From Falsigemmobacter intermedius (GTDB lineage: Bacteria; Pseudomonadota; Alphaproteobacteria; Rhodobacterales; Rhodobacteraceae), in the NCBI RefSeq assembly GCF_004054105.1, contig NZ_SBLC01000007.1, positions 1 through 64,000 of the forward strand: a DNA stretch of 64,000 bases. Direction: 5' to 3'. The translations under genes were made by a program, and so were the position numbers. The notes under the pieces were generated by a model that saw only the letters and a program-made list of their open reading frames with translations, searched no databases and was not told the origin of the DNA. Shown piece after piece: positions 27,713 to 37,353 of this stretch. Each line of letters begins with the position of its first letter. Positions within the stretch are counted from its first letter, which is position 1.

Positions 27713-29730
27713 GACGTAACCTTATCAAGTCCGCGCCCTTTCAAAAGCGCCTCCGGCCCCGGCAGCCGCCCGCGGAAAGCCCTGTAAAGCTCATCCGCCT
27801 CCACCGAGCCCCCTTTAGAGAGAATATGCTCATAAAGCGCCGCAGCCATGCCCGGATCAAAAGCCGAGCCCGCCTCTTCAAAGGCTTCAAAGGCATCGGC
27901 ATCCATGACCTCGGACCACATGTAGCTGTAATAGCCCGCGGCATAGCCGCCACCTGAGAAGACATGACCGAAATGCGGCGTCGCATGGCGCATCACGATC
28001 GACCGGGGCATCCCGATGCGTGCCAGAACCTCGGCCTGCCGCGCCATGGGGTCTGCGGGCGGCGCGCCCCGGTGGAAGTCCAGATCGACCAGGGCTGAGG
28101 CGAGATATTCCACCGTCGAGAAGCCCTGATCATAGGTCTGCGCCCCCAGCAGCCGCTCACGCAGATCCGCAGGCATCGGCGCCCCGGTCTTATAGTGGCG
28201 GGCGTGTTTCTCCAGCACTTCCGGCACCGCCAGCCAATGCTCATAAAGCTGGCTCGGCAGTTCCACAAAGTCCCGCGCCACACTGGTGCCCGAGACAGAT
28301 TCATAGGTCACATCCGAGAGCATTCCGTGCAGCGCATGACCAAACTCATGGAACAGGGTGCGCGCATCATCCCAGGACAGAAGCGCCGGATTGCCTTTCA
28401 CGAAGTTGCAGACATTGACGATCACCGGCGACTGCCGGCCGCCGAATTTACGCTGGTTGCGGAAAGCCGACATCCAGGCGCCGGAACGTTTAGAGCTGCG
28501 CGCGAAATAATCGCCGATAAAGACAGCAACATGCGCACCACCCTTCGTCACCTCCCAGGCGCGGGCATCGGGGTGGTAAAGCGGCACATCGAGCGGGCGG
28601 AACTCCAGCCCGAAGAGACGGTTCGCGCAGTCAAAGGCCGCGGCAATCATAGCCTCCAGCGACAGATAGGGCTTCAAAGCCGCCTCATCGAGATCATGCT
28701 CGGCCCGACGACGCTTTTCCGAGTAATAGCGCCAGTCCCATGGCTCCAGCACACCATTGTGGCCATCCGCGTGCAGCATAACCTCAAGCCGCTTCGCATC
28801 AGCCTCGGCCTGAGCCTTCGCCGGGGCCCAGACCTGCATCAGCAGCTCTTCAACGGCCTCAGGCTGCTTTGCCATTTCGGTCTCGAGCTTGAAGGCGGCG
28901 AAATCCGCATAGCCCAGAAGCTGCGCCCGCTCATGACGCAGAGCCAGAGTTTCAGCAACAATGGCCCGGTTGTCAGTCTCGCCGCCACTTTCTCCGCGCG
29001 CCATCCAGGCCCGGAAGGCCCGCTCGCGCAGATCCCGGCGCGGCGAGAACTGCAGGAACGGCACGATGAGCGAGCGAGACAGCGTCATCACAGGCCCCGG
29101 ACGGCCCCGCGCCGCGCCTTCGTCCCGTGCGGCCGTGACCAGAAACTCCGGCAGCCCCTCCAGATCGGCCTCTGCCAGATCCATAAACCAGCTGCGCTCA
29201 TCCGCGAGCAGATTCTGCGAAAAAGCCGTGCCAATCACAGCCAGACGACTGTTGATCTCGCGCATACGCGCGGCCTTTACAGCCGAAAGCCCCGCCCCTG
29301 CCCGCACGAGCCCGCGACGGTACAGAAGCAAAAGCCGTTCCTGATCTGCGGTCAGATCAAGGCTCCCGCGGCTTTCCCATAAAGTCTCAATTCGTGCGAA
29401 AACTTCCGGATTGAGACTGCGCTCCGAACTCCAGGCTGCAAGCTTCGGCGCCAGCTCACGCTGCAAAGCTTCCCGCGCCGGAGTAGCTTCCGCCCCTGCA
29501 AGATTATAAAATACCCCGGCAACCCGGTTCAGTTCGCCTTCGGCCAACTCAAGAGCTTCGATCGTGTTGGAAAAACTCGCCGGCTCCGGATTACCGGCAA
29601 TCTCCGCCAGCCTCGCCCGCGCAGCCTCAAGTGCAGTCTCAAACGCAGGTGTAAAATCCTCGTCGCGGATCACATCGAAAGGCGGCAAAGAAAAGGGCGT
29701 GGCCCAGTCGGACAAAAGCACATTGGTCAT
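27709..29730 (-). CDS. M3-family oligopeptidase (Dcp/PrlC-like)
   Basis: A 673-residue cytoplasmic zinc metallopeptidase degrading short peptides. The zinc motif HEFGH is at 461-465 and the third ligand Glu489 lies in DFVELPSQ. The substrate-side conserved [21 protein letters not shown] occurs near the C-terminus. Length fits oligopeptidase A (about 680) and dipeptidyl carboxypeptidase equally; sequence alone does not separate them. It is first in a two-gene unit with the LLM protein. Confidence 0.92.
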   Translation of the reverse strand: MTNVLLSDWATPFSLPPFDVIRDEDFTPAFETALEAARARLAEIAGNPEPASFSNTIEALELAEGELNRVAGVFYNLAGAEATPAREALQRELAPKLAAWSSERSLNPEVFARIETLWESRGSLDLTADQERLLLLYRRGLVRAGAGLSAVKAARMREINSRLAVIGTAFSQNLLADERSWFMDLAEADLEGLPEFLVTAARDEGAARGRPGPVMTLSRSLIVPFLQFSPRRDLRERAFRAWMARGESGGETDNRAIVAETLALRHERAQLLGYADFAAFKLETEMAKQPEAVEELLMQVWAPAKAQAEADAKRLEVMLHADGHNGVLEPWDWRYYSEKRRRAEHDLDEAALKPYLSLEAMIAAAFDCANRLFGLEFRPLDVPLYHPDARAWEVTKGGAHVAVFIGDYFARSSKRSGAWMSAFRNQRKFGGRQSPVIVNVCNFVKGNPALLSWDDARTLFHEFGHALHGMLSDVTYESVSGTSVARDFVELPSQLYEHWLAVPEVLEKHARHYKTGAPMPADLRERLLGAQTYDQGFSTVEYLASALVDLDFHRGAPPADPMARQAEVLARIGMPRSIVMRHATPHFGHVFSGGGYAAGYYSYMWSEVMDADAFEAFEEAGSAFDPGMAAALYEHILSKGGSVEADELYRAFRGRLPGPEALLKGRGLDKVTS

Positions 29731-29810
29731 GGCGGGTTCTCCTTCAGCGCTAAGGTAGGCGCTGGTCGCCGCACATGTAAGTCCCGGATCTGAAACGCTC
29801 CGCCTGAGGC

Positions 29811-29880
29811 ACCCCCGGGAGGTTTTGCACCTCCCGGACCCTCCGCAGAGTATTTAAGAAAAGCCAAAGCCGGGAGACCG
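29811..29880 (-). repeat. Gene-end repeat, copy R2 (variant, reverse orientation)
   Basis: Read on the minus strand: GCTTTGGCTTTTCTTAAATACTC, then a 9-bp hairpin (29815-29823 with 29829-29837, loop TTTGC). It faces copy R3 head to head. Confidence 0.75.
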
Positions 29881-29884
29881 ACTC

Positions 29885-29949
29885 TGGCTTTGGCTTTTTC
29901 CAAATACTCCCGGGCGGGGTCCGGGGAGGGCAGGCAGACCTCCCCGGCG
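29885..29949 (+). repeat. Gene-end repeat, copy R3
   Basis: Nearly identical to R1 and R5 through the AAATACTCCCGGGCGGGG core and the following hairpin, which here has one mismatch. It lies right after the lysS stop codon, in the opposite direction to lysS. Confidence 0.85.
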
Positions 29950-29952
29950 CTC

Positions 29953-31536
29953 TCAGCCTGCGATGAACTCGCCGTTAAGACCGCGCGCGATGAGAGCGCG
30001 GGTCTCCTCAATGCCGTAAAGCGCAATGAAGCCGCCAAAGCGCGGACCTTCAGAGGCGCCAAGCAGCACTTCATAAAGGGCTTTGAACCAGTCGCGCAGG
30101 TTTTCAAAGTTGTGCTCTTTGCCGACTGCAAAGGCCATGGTCTGCAGCGCTTCGGCATCAAGACCACCTTCCCAGGCAGCGAGACGCGCGGAGAGATCCT
30201 CCATCGCCGCGCGTTCCTGATCGCTCGGAAGGCGGAACTGGCGCTTCGGCGCAACGAAGTCGTTGTAATAGCGCACAGCAAAGCCGGCTGCCTGGTCGAG
30301 CTGCGGGTTGGTTTCCGGCGAAGCCTCGGGTGCGTAGCGTCTGATGAAGCCCCAAAGGCCTTTGGCGTCCGCAGCGCCTGCCACCGAAGCGAGGTTCAGC
30401 AGCATGGCGAAGGGGACCACCATGTCCGACTGCGGAACATTGCCGCTGTGAATATGCCAGACCGGGTTGTTCACCTGGGCCTCAACGTCCTGCGTATGAT
30501 AGGCTCGCAGCTGCTGATGGTATTCATCCACCGCCTTCGGAATGACCGACCAGCCCAGACGTTTTGCGGTCTTGGGCTTGAGGAACATGTAATAGCTCAG
30601 AGATTCCGTAGAGGCATAGGTCAGCCACTCATCAATCGACAGGCCGTTGCCTTTTGATTTCGAGATCTTCTCGCCGTTCTCATCGAGGAAGAGTTCATAG
30701 GTGAAATGCTCGGGCTTTTTGCCGCCGAGGATCTCGCAGATGCGGTCGTAGATCGGCGTATTGGTCGAGTGATCCTTGCCATACATTTCAAAATCGACGC
30801 CAAGTGCGGCCCAGCGGGCACCGAAGTCGGGCTTCCACTGCAGCTTCACATTGCCGCCGGTGACCGGGAGGGTCCATTCACGGCCCTCTTCGTCGTCGAA
30901 GGTAATCGTCCCGGCTTTGGCATCGACCGATTTCATCGGCACATAAAGCACACGCCCCGTCTCGGGGTGGAGCGGCAGGAAACAGGAATAGCTGGCCGCA
31001 CGCTCATCGCGCAGCGACTTCAGCATGACGTCCATGATCTCGTCATACTTCTCCACGGCGCGCAGCAGCACGGCATCGAACTGCCCGGATTTGTAAAACT
31101 CAGTGGCCGAGTAAAATTCATACTCAAAGCCAAAGGTATCGAGGAAGCGGCGCAGCATCGCGTTGTTGTGGCCGCCGAAGCTGTCATATTCGCCGAAAGG
31201 ATCGGGCACGGCCGAGAGCGGCTTTTGCACATTGGCCTGCAGCAGTTCCTGGTTCGGCACGTTCTCGGGCACTTTGCGCATGCCGTCCATATCGTCCGAG
31301 AAGCAGATCAGCCGCGTCGGGATATCCGAGATTGCCTCAAAGGCGCGGCGGATCATCGTGGTGCGGGCGACCTCACCGAAGGTGCCGATATGGGGCAGGC
31401 CCGAGGGACCATAGCCGGTCTCAAAGAGAACATAGCCTTTCTCCGGGGCCTTCTTCTCGTAGCGTTTGAGGATCTTGCGGGCCTCTTCAAAGGGCCAGGC
31501 TTTCGATTTCATCGCGGCGTCGCGCAGTGCAGACAT
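29953..31536 (-). CDS. lysS: Lysyl-tRNA synthetase, class I
   Basis: A 527-residue archaeal-type class I LysRS, the form found in most alphaproteobacteria in place of the class II enzyme. The HIGH motif is HIGT (49-52) in [12 protein letters not shown], and the KMSKS motif is KISKS (290-294). [13 protein letters not shown] and [15 protein letters not shown] are typical of the family. It stands alone, flanked by gene-end repeats on its 3' side. Confidence 0.95.
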   Translation of the reverse strand: MSALRDAAMKSKAWPFEEARKILKRYEKKAPEKGYVLFETGYGPSGLPHIGTFGEVARTTMIRRAFEAISDIPTRLICFSDDMDGMRKVPENVPNQELLQANVQKPLSAVPDPFGEYDSFGGHNNAMLRRFLDTFGFEYEFYSATEFYKSGQFDAVLLRAVEKYDEIMDVMLKSLRDERAASYSCFLPLHPETGRVLYVPMKSVDAKAGTITFDDEEGREWTLPVTGGNVKLQWKPDFGARWAALGVDFEMYGKDHSTNTPIYDRICEILGGKKPEHFTYELFLDENGEKISKSKGNGLSIDEWLTYASTESLSYYMFLKPKTAKRLGWSVIPKAVDEYHQQLRAYHTQDVEAQVNNPVWHIHSGNVPQSDMVVPFAMLLNLASVAGAADAKGLWGFIRRYAPEASPETNPQLDQAAGFAVRYYNDFVAPKRQFRLPSDQERAAMEDLSARLAAWEGGLDAEALQTMAFAVGKEHNFENLRDWFKALYEVLLGASEGPRFGGFIALYGIEETRALIARGLNGEFIAG

Positions 31537-31652
31537 CGGCGCATCCTCTCACACTCGTCACCGGACCCCGTGCCCGGCAGGCCACAGCCTCTATTGCCGC
31601 GCGGCGCTGTGGTCAATAATCTCTGCCCTGAAGTGGCTCAGGGGACGACAAT

Positions 31653-32075
31653 ATGACCACCGATACCGATCGGATGACCGCCCAGGACGCGCTGATTGCC
31701 GTGATGACCGCCGTTTCTGTCTCGGATCAGCGGATGCGCACCGCCGAGCTTGTCGCCATTGAGCGCATCGTGATTCACCTGCCGGTTTTCGCAGGCTATG
31801 ATGTTGAGCGCATCAGACATGTGGCGCAGACAGTACTGGATCTTCTGACCGAAGAGGACGGGCTGGACGCGCTCTTTGGTCTGGTGCGGGGCGCGCTGCC
31901 GGAGCGTCTGTTTGAAACGGCCTATGCGCTGGCCTGCGATGTGGCGGCTGCGGACGGGACTTTGCGCGAGATTGAACTCGCCATGCTGGAAGAGATCCGA
32001 GATCAGCTGAAGCTGCATCGCCTTCTGGCCGCCGCGATCGAGACAGGTGCCAGGGCGCGTCACCAGCGCGCCTGA
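31653..32075 (+). CDS. TerB-family protein (second copy)
   Basis: A 140-residue all-helical TerB-like domain with acidic helix starts at SVSDQRMRTAELVAIERI and VAAADGTLREIELAMLEEI. It is only distantly similar to the 24486-24929 protein. Function unknown; no tellurite genes nearby. A reverse-oriented gene-end repeat follows. Confidence 0.75.
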   Translation: MTTDTDRMTAQDALIAVMTAVSVSDQRMRTAELVAIERIVIHLPVFAGYDVERIRHVAQTVLDLLTEEDGLDALFGLVRGALPERLFETAYALACDVAAADGTLREIELAMLEEIRDQLKLHRLLAAAIETGARARHQRA

Positions 32076-32097
32076 ACAGACCCAAGCCTTCGGGGGA

Positions 32098-32157
32098 AGC
32101 CCCGGGAGGTTTTGCACCTCCCGGACCCGCCGCAGAGTATTTTAAAAAAGCCAAAGT
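32098..32157 (-). repeat. Gene-end repeat, copy R4 (variant, reverse orientation)
   Basis: Read on the minus strand: CTTTGGCTTTTTTAAAATACTCTGCGGCGGGTCC, then the same CGGGAGGT/ACCTCCCG hairpin as R2. It lies between two converging genes. Confidence 0.75.
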
Positions 32158-32190
32158 AGTCCGCCGGTTGTGACGGGCGAGTTGAGGCTT

Positions 32191-33012
32191 TCAGAGAGGG
32201 CGTGGCCAGGTGTCGATCGCGGCAATGGCCTCAGCGGCAGTCTCGACGAAGCGGAAGAGGTGCAGATCTTCCTCTGAGATGGTTCCGGCCTCAGCCAGGG
32301 CCTGCCAGTTGATCACCCCTTCCCAGAAAGCGCGCCCGAAGAGGAGGAAGGGGATCCGTTTCATCCGGCCCGTCTGGATCAGAGTCAGTGCTTCGAACAT
32401 TTCGTCGAGCGTGCCGAAACCGCCTGGAAAGACGCAGATCGCTTTGGCACGCATCAGGAAGTGCATCTTGCGGATCGCGAAATAGTGGAAGTTAAAGCAC
32501 AGATCCGGCGAGACATAGCTGTTGGGCGCCTGCTCATGGGGAAGCACAATGCTGAGACCGATGGACTGACCACCTGCCTCTGAGGCACCGCGGTTGCCCG
32601 CCTCCATGACGCCCGGGCCGCCGCCTGTAACGATCACATTTTCCCGGCCATAGCTTTGCATCGAGCGCTCAGTCATCAGATACGCAAAGCGTCGGGCCTC
32701 ATCGTAGTACTGCGACAATGCCGCCAGCGCCGGGGTTCGCGCCCCTTCTGTCTGTTCAGGCGCCGGGATGCGGGCGCCGCCAAAGAGTACAATGGTCGAT
32801 TCAATCCCACGCTCATCCATGATCATCTGCGGCTTGAGGAGTTCAAGCTGCAGCCGCACCGGACGCAACTCCTCCCGGGTGAGAAAGTCCGTATCCGTGA
32901 AAGCCAGCCGATAGGCCGGGGCGCGCGTCTGGCTGGTCGGCGGCACCTGGTCGGCGGCGACAACGTCCTGAGCGGAATCGCGGAAGGGGTGGCTGCGGCT
33001 GTCGTCATTCAT
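32191..33012 (-). CDS. LOG-family Rossmann-fold protein (TIGR00730-like)
   Basis: A 273-residue protein with the lysine-decarboxylase-like fold of LOG enzymes, many of which are cytokinin riboside 5'-monophosphate phosphoribohydrolases or general nucleotide hydrolases. The signature PGGFGTLDE and GGGPGVMEAGNRGA are present. It carries an N-terminal extension of about 60 residues before the Rossmann core. I choose the ATG at 33012 (AGGA upstream) rather than 33051. An AT-rich palindrome sits just upstream. Confidence 0.85.
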   Translation of the reverse strand: MNDDSRSHPFRDSAQDVVAADQVPPTSQTRAPAYRLAFTDTDFLTREELRPVRLQLELLKPQMIMDERGIESTIVLFGGARIPAPEQTEGARTPALAALSQYYDEARRFAYLMTERSMQSYGRENVIVTGGGPGVMEAGNRGASEAGGQSIGLSIVLPHEQAPNSYVSPDLCFNFHYFAIRKMHFLMRAKAICVFPGGFGTLDEMFEALTLIQTGRMKRIPFLLFGRAFWEGVINWQALAEAGTISEEDLHLFRFVETAAEAIAAIDTWPRPL

Positions 33013-33034
33013 GATAATCGTCCTGATCAAATTA

Positions 33035-33057
33035 TATGCCAGTGATGGCATAATGCC
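33035..33057. promoter_or_regulatory. Nested palindrome between LOG gene and dapD
   Basis: TATGCCA-gtga-TGGCATA (33035-33052) is a perfect 7-bp inverted repeat. Its right half forms a second palindrome GGCAT-a-ATGCC (33047-33057). Three ATGCC half-sites in 23 bp, in a low-GC stretch 23 bp before the LOG start, look like a repressor operator. The protein is unknown. Confidence 0.5.
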
Positions 33058-33182
33058 GGGATTAAACCAACATTGCGGCTCGTAATGGTTACAATGCCGT
33101 GAAGCCCGCTGAGCGATTGCACCAGGGCGTCCCGCCGCCTATAGCGAAGGCGGATGACCCTCTGACCGACAGGATAATGCGC

Positions 33183-34010
33183 ATGTCCAACGCCGCACTT
33201 GAGACCGCCATCGAAGCCGCATGGGACGCCCGTGACACGCTGAACCCCGCCTCAAAAGGTGAAGCCCGTGACGCTATTGAAGCCACGCTTGAGGCGCTCG
33301 ACAATGGTTCGCTGCGCGTGGCAGAGCGTCAGGCAGACGGCAACTGGCATGTGAACCAATGGGCCAAAAAGGCCGTGCTCCTGGGCTTCCGCATCAAAGA
33401 CATGGAGCCGCTGACCGGTGGTCCGCAGGACAGCTTCTTCTGGGACAAGGTCGACACCAAGTTCAAAGGCTGGGGTGAGAACCGCTGGAAAGAAGCAGGT
33501 TTCCGCGCCGTCCCCGGTGCGATCGTGCGCCGCTCGGCCCATATCGGCAAAGGGGTGGTCCTGATGCCGTCCTTCGTGAACCTGGGCGCTTTCGTCGATG
33601 AAGGCACCATGGTCGACACCTGGGCCACCGTCGGCTCCTGCGCGCAGATCGGCAAAAACGTGCATCTTTCGGGCGGCGTCGGCATCGGCGGTGTGCTCGA
33701 GCCGATGCAGGCCGGCCCGACCATCATTGAAGACAACTGCTTCATCGGCGCGCGCTCGGAAGTGGTTGAGGGCTGCATCATCCGCGAAGGCTCGGTCCTT
33801 GGCATGGGTGTGTTCATCGGCAAATCGACCAAAATCCTTGATCGCGAAACCGGCGAAGTCTTCTACGGCGAAGTGCCCGCAGGCTCGGTGGTGGTCTCAG
33901 GCTCAATGCCCTCGAAGAACGGCGTAAATCTCTACTGCGCGGTCATCGTGAAGCGCGTCGACGCGCAGACGCGCTCGAAAACCTCGATCAACGAACTGCT
34001 GCGCGACTGA
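33183..34010 (+). CDS. dapD: Tetrahydrodipicolinate N-succinyltransferase
   Basis: A 275-residue left-handed beta-helix enzyme that succinylates tetrahydrodipicolinate in the lysine/diaminopimelate pathway. The hexapeptide core includes [46 protein letters not shown]. The start at 33183 is chosen over 33177 because the AGGA at 33171-33174 gives an 8-base spacing and the product equals E. coli DapD (274). dapE lies 1.7 kb downstream on the same strand. Confidence 0.96.
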   Translation: MSNAALETAIEAAWDARDTLNPASKGEARDAIEATLEALDNGSLRVAERQADGNWHVNQWAKKAVLLGFRIKDMEPLTGGPQDSFFWDKVDTKFKGWGENRWKEAGFRAVPGAIVRRSAHIGKGVVLMPSFVNLGAFVDEGTMVDTWATVGSCAQIGKNVHLSGGVGIGGVLEPMQAGPTIIEDNCFIGARSEVVEGCIIREGSVLGMGVFIGKSTKILDRETGEVFYGEVPAGSVVVSGSMPSKNGVNLYCAVIVKRVDAQTRSKTSINELLRD

Positions 34011-34028
34011 TCATCCGCCCCGCCCCGG

Positions 34029-34090
34029 GCTTTGGCTTTTTCCAAATACTCCCGGGCGGGGTCCGGGGAGGGCAGGCAGCCCTCCCCGGC
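34029..34090 (+). repeat. Gene-end repeat, copy R5
   Basis: Nearly identical to R1: GGCTTTGGCTTTTTCC, AAATACTCCCGGGCGGGG, and a perfect 10-bp hairpin (34063-34072 with 34080-34089, loop CAGGCAG). It starts about 20 bp after the dapD stop. Confidence 0.85.
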
Positions 34091-34174
34091 TTTGCCACAG
34101 CTGCGCGGCCTGCCGCCTTGCCGCTCCGGCCCCGTCTTGCTACATCTGCGCGCCATTCAACCCGGAGAGCCGTC

Positions 34175-34507
34175 ATGACCACCGAAGCCAAACCGCGCCG
34201 TCCGCAGCAGGTGCATACCCTTCTGGTCGAAGTCGGCCGCAAGCCCGGCGACGGGCTGCCGAAGAACGCCACCGGCGCGGCCCTTTTGTGCTATGCCTCC
34301 GGCGTGGAAGAGGCTGAGGCCGTGCGGGAGACCGTGGCCATCCTGCAGCAGGCGGATCTCTCCGTGCTGGAAGTCACCGGCCAGGGCACCCGCGAAGAGC
34401 GCGAAGCCGGTGGCGAAAAAATCGATCCCGAAGAACTGGAACTGATGGAACGGGCCCTGGCCGAGAATTCGGTCGTGGTCGCCGTCATCACGCCCTTCTT
34501 CGACTGA
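34175..34507 (+). CDS. Unknown 110-residue protein between dapD and dapE
   Basis: A soluble 110-residue protein with HTLLVEVGRKPGDGLPKNATGAALLCYASG, a helical VEEAEAVRETVAILQQAD segment, and a C-terminal VVVAVITPFFD. The alternation suggests a small alpha-beta domain. No family is recognised. The ATG at 34175 has a GGAGAG ribosome site. Its stop abuts the stop of the convergent Hint-like gene (TGATCA). It is co-directional with dapD but separated by a repeat with terminator-like hairpin. Confidence 0.7.
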   Translation: MTTEAKPRRPQQVHTLLVEVGRKPGDGLPKNATGAALLCYASGVEEAEAVRETVAILQQADLSVLEVTGQGTREEREAGGEKIDPEELELMERALAENSVVVAVITPFFD

Positions 34508-35455
34508 TCACACCGCCCTGCGGCAGCCGGTCAGATCCGCAACCGGCTGCGGCAGATGGCCCTCAGGGTCCGCGACCGCCAGCATATAGCCGCCCACTGA
34601 GAGCAGCGCCGGGCGATCCGTCACCGGCACCGCCATCAGCGCCACCCGCGAGGGTCCGCTGAACCGCCGCGCCTCAGCCATGGCCGCCGCGCTGAGGAGC
34701 CCCCCCGCAACGGAGATCTGCGCCCGCGGGCCGATCAGCAGATCACGCCCCTCTGCCCCCGGCACGCGCAGCGGCGAGAAAGCGAACCCTGCCGGCACCT
34801 CAGCAAGCTGCATTTCGGCCAGACGCAGTTCGCGCCCGGAAATATCCAGAACCGCATCCCCGGCCATCAGGGCAGCCGCAGGCACAAGCCCCCCGGGGGT
34901 CTGCAAAAAGCTGTTGCCCGCAATGGCCGCACCGCGACCGATCTGCTCAGGCCCCGGTCGCCCCGGAGAGGCCCGGCGCAGCCCGGCCGTCTGCACAAAA
35001 CGGCAATCCCCCAGCGCACCGACCAGGGCCGCGCCCAGTGCCGGAGGCATCGAAAGCGCCCCCGTCCCGATCGCCACCGGCGCCAGCAGCCGCCCCGTCG
35101 CATCGCAGATCGACAGACGCCAGCGCCCCGCCGGAGCCTCATCCCCGCCACCGATGAACGAGAAGGTCAGCTCAGCGCTGCCGGGATGGCTGTAAAGCTC
35201 TGCCGCAAGAACGTGGCGCAGCACATGACCGCCCGCGCCGCGCAGACGCAGCACCACGCCGACATCCTGACCCGCAATCACCGCCGCACTCAGTGCCCGC
35301 CCCTGATGCAGCACCCGCGCATCCGCCAGCACGGTGGCCACCCGCGGGATCCCCCGCAAAGCCACACTCAGCGCGCCGGTGCGTAAAGGCTGCGTGCCTG
35401 TCACGGCCTCAGGTGCATCGCCCGTCAGAGCGATCCATGCAGTTGCCTGCATCAT
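34508..35455 (-). CDS. Degenerate Hint-domain protein
   Basis: A 315-residue protein. The region at about residues 180-290 has the pattern of the Hint domain common in Rhodobacteraceae ([52 protein letters not shown]; then VALMAVPV). The usual nucleophile Cys at the domain start is replaced (N/S), and the His of the SPQHR-type motif is absent (GPRAQ), so self-cleavage is unlikely. The N-terminal part (residues 1-150) is unassigned beta-rich sequence. Start at 35455 chosen for the GGAGGG site. Assignment is from motif resemblance only. Confidence 0.6.
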   Translation of the reverse strand: MMQATAWIALTGDAPEAVTGTQPLRTGALSVALRGIPRVATVLADARVLHQGRALSAAVIAGQDVGVVLRLRGAGGHVLRHVLAAELYSHPGSAELTFSFIGGGDEAPAGRWRLSICDATGRLLAPVAIGTGALSMPPALGAALVGALGDCRFVQTAGLRRASPGRPGPEQIGRGAAIAGNSFLQTPGGLVPAAALMAGDAVLDISGRELRLAEMQLAEVPAGFAFSPLRVPGAEGRDLLIGPRAQISVAGGLLSAAAMAEARRFSGPSRVALMAVPVTDRPALLSVGGYMLAVADPEGHLPQPVADLTGCRRAV

Positions 35456-35682
35456 TAGTCTGCCCTCCCTCTGAACGGGCAGAGCCATGTCCGGCTGGTC
35501 TCGTCATGCTCTCTGCCTCACCGGCGCCTCAGGGCGCTCTCTTGCAGGCAGTCTTGCGCCACATTGCCTCTCTGTCATGCCTTCTGCGGGCCACCCCGCA
35601 AGGAATGCCGTCAGGGTTGCAGCTTTACCACAGGCCCCGGCAGGGCTATCCCGGTGCAAAGAGTCTGCCACGGGAGCCCGCC

Positions 35683-36855
35683 ATGACCGCCGCGTCCACC
35701 GCCCTGCCCTTTGACCCCTCAGATCCCGTTGCGCTGACCCAGGCGCTCGTGCGCTGCCCGACCGTCACCCCGGCCGAGGGCGGCGCGCTGGTGCTGCTGG
35801 AACAGATCCTCTCAGAGGCAGGCTTCAGCTGCACCCGGGTGGACCGCGCGGGCGTGCCGAACCTCTTTGCGCGCTGGGGCGCGAAGGGCGATCCGAAAAC
35901 CTTTGGCTTCAACGGGCACACCGATGTGGTGCCGGTCGGCAATATCGACGACTGGAGCGTCGATCCCTTCGGCGGTGAGATCAAAGACGGCAAGCTCTGG
36001 GGCCGGGGCGCCTGCGACATGAAATCGGGCGTGGCGGCCTTCGCCGCTGCCGCGATCGATTTCGTGCGCGACACGCCGCCTGAGGGCGCGGTGATCCTGA
36101 CCATCACCGGCGACGAAGAGGCCGTCTCAACCGATGGCACCGTGGCGCTTCTGGACTGGATGCGCGATGAGGGCGAGCAGATGACCGACTGCATCGTCGG
36201 CGAGCCGACCTGCCCGGAAGAGATGGGCGATATGATCAAGATCGGCCGCCGCGGGGCGCTCTCGGCCTATTTCACCGCCCGCGGCACTCAGGGCCATTCG
36301 GCCTATCCGCATCTGGCGCGCAACCCGCTCAACGGCATGGCGCTGCTGATGAGCCGCCTTGCGGTGCATGAGCTGGATCAGGGCAATGAGCATTTCGGCC
36401 CCTCGACCCTTGCGATCACCACCATCGACACGGGCAATCCGGCGGCCAATGTGATCCCGGCCAGCTGCAAAGCCACGGTGAACATCCGCTTCAACACCTG
36501 CCACACCGGCGAAAGCCTGACGAAATGGCTCGAAGCCGAAGCCGCCAAAGCCGGGGCTGAGACGGGGGTGGAGATATCGGTGCAGGTCCGGATCGGCGGC
36601 GACTGCTTCCTGACGCCCCCCGGCGCGCTTTCCTCCATGGTCTCCCGCGCGGTCCAGGCCGAAACCAACCGCACGCCGGTGCTCTCGACCTCGGGCGGGA
36701 CGTCGGATGCGCGCTTCATCAAAGATCACTGCCCGGTGGTGGAATTTGGCCTCGTCGGCAAGACGCTGCATAAGGTCGACGAGCACGTTGAAGTGGCGCA
36801 TATCCACCAGCTGAAGGCCGTCTATACCCGCATCCTGCGTGATTATTTCGCATGA
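35683..36855 (+). CDS. dapE: Succinyl-diaminopimelate desuccinylase
   Basis: A 390-residue M20 metallohydrolase releasing LL-diaminopimelate from its N-succinyl form, the step two after DapD. Zinc-site motifs: [28 protein letters not shown] and VGEPT. The dimerisation domain has [16 protein letters not shown], diagnostic for DapE over ArgE. The start is the ATG at 35683; the longer open frame upstream is antisense to the Hint gene. It overlaps the GNAT gene by 4 bases. Confidence 0.95.
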   Translation: MTAASTALPFDPSDPVALTQALVRCPTVTPAEGGALVLLEQILSEAGFSCTRVDRAGVPNLFARWGAKGDPKTFGFNGHTDVVPVGNIDDWSVDPFGGEIKDGKLWGRGACDMKSGVAAFAAAAIDFVRDTPPEGAVILTITGDEEAVSTDGTVALLDWMRDEGEQMTDCIVGEPTCPEEMGDMIKIGRRGALSAYFTARGTQGHSAYPHLARNPLNGMALLMSRLAVHELDQGNEHFGPSTLAITTIDTGNPAANVIPASCKATVNIRFNTCHTGESLTKWLEAEAAKAGAETGVEISVQVRIGGDCFLTPPGALSSMVSRAVQAETNRTPVLSTSGGTSDARFIKDHCPVVEFGLVGKTLHKVDEHVEVAHIHQLKAVYTRILRDYFA

Positions 36856-37274
36856 GCCTGAAGGTTGAGGTCACCACGGACCTGGAACTCTGTTTCGCGC
36901 TGCGCCGCAGGGTTTTCATCGAAGAGCAGAATGTGCCCGAAGAGGAAGAATGGGATGCGCTCGACGCCGTCGCCATCCATCTTCTGATGACGCATGAGGG
37001 CCGCCCCGTCGGCACCGCACGGCTGATCATCGACGGCGAGGCCGGCAAGATCGGCCGCGTCTGCGTGCTCAGCGACATGCGCGGCACCGGCGCGGGGGCG
37101 GCTCTGATGCGCTTTGCCATCGGGCATCTGGCGGCCCGGGGCGATCTGACGAAACTGAAGCTCTCGGCTCAGACCTATGCCATCGGCTTTTACGAAAAGC
37201 TGGGGTTTAGCGCATACGGGCCCGAATATGACGACGCAGGCATTGCGCACCGCGACATGGTGCTCAGCCTCTGA
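36852..37274 (+). CDS. GNAT-family N-acetyltransferase
   Basis: A 140-residue GNAT protein of the ElaA/YjcF-like group. The N-terminal [18 protein letters not shown] is typical, and the acetyl-CoA pyrophosphate loop is [11 protein letters not shown]. The C-terminal [23 protein letters not shown] is conserved in the group. It is translationally coupled to dapE (ATGA), but its substrate is unknown. Confidence 0.88.
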   Translation: MSLKVEVTTDLELCFALRRRVFIEEQNVPEEEEWDALDAVAIHLLMTHEGRPVGTARLIIDGEAGKIGRVCVLSDMRGTGAGAALMRFAIGHLAARGDLTKLKLSAQTYAIGFYEKLGFSAYGPEYDDAGIAHRDMVLSL

Positions 37275-37353
37275 CGACTGCTGCCCCGGGGAAACTGCTT
37301 GCTCCGGGGCGGCGTGGCCCTATTCTTCCGTCAACTCAGGAGGAGGGCCCGAG

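Noticed and set aside
24486-32075. Tellurite-resistance island, suggested by two TerB proteins.
   Set aside because: No terA, terC, terD, terE or terZ genes are present; single TerB domains are widespread and not diagnostic.
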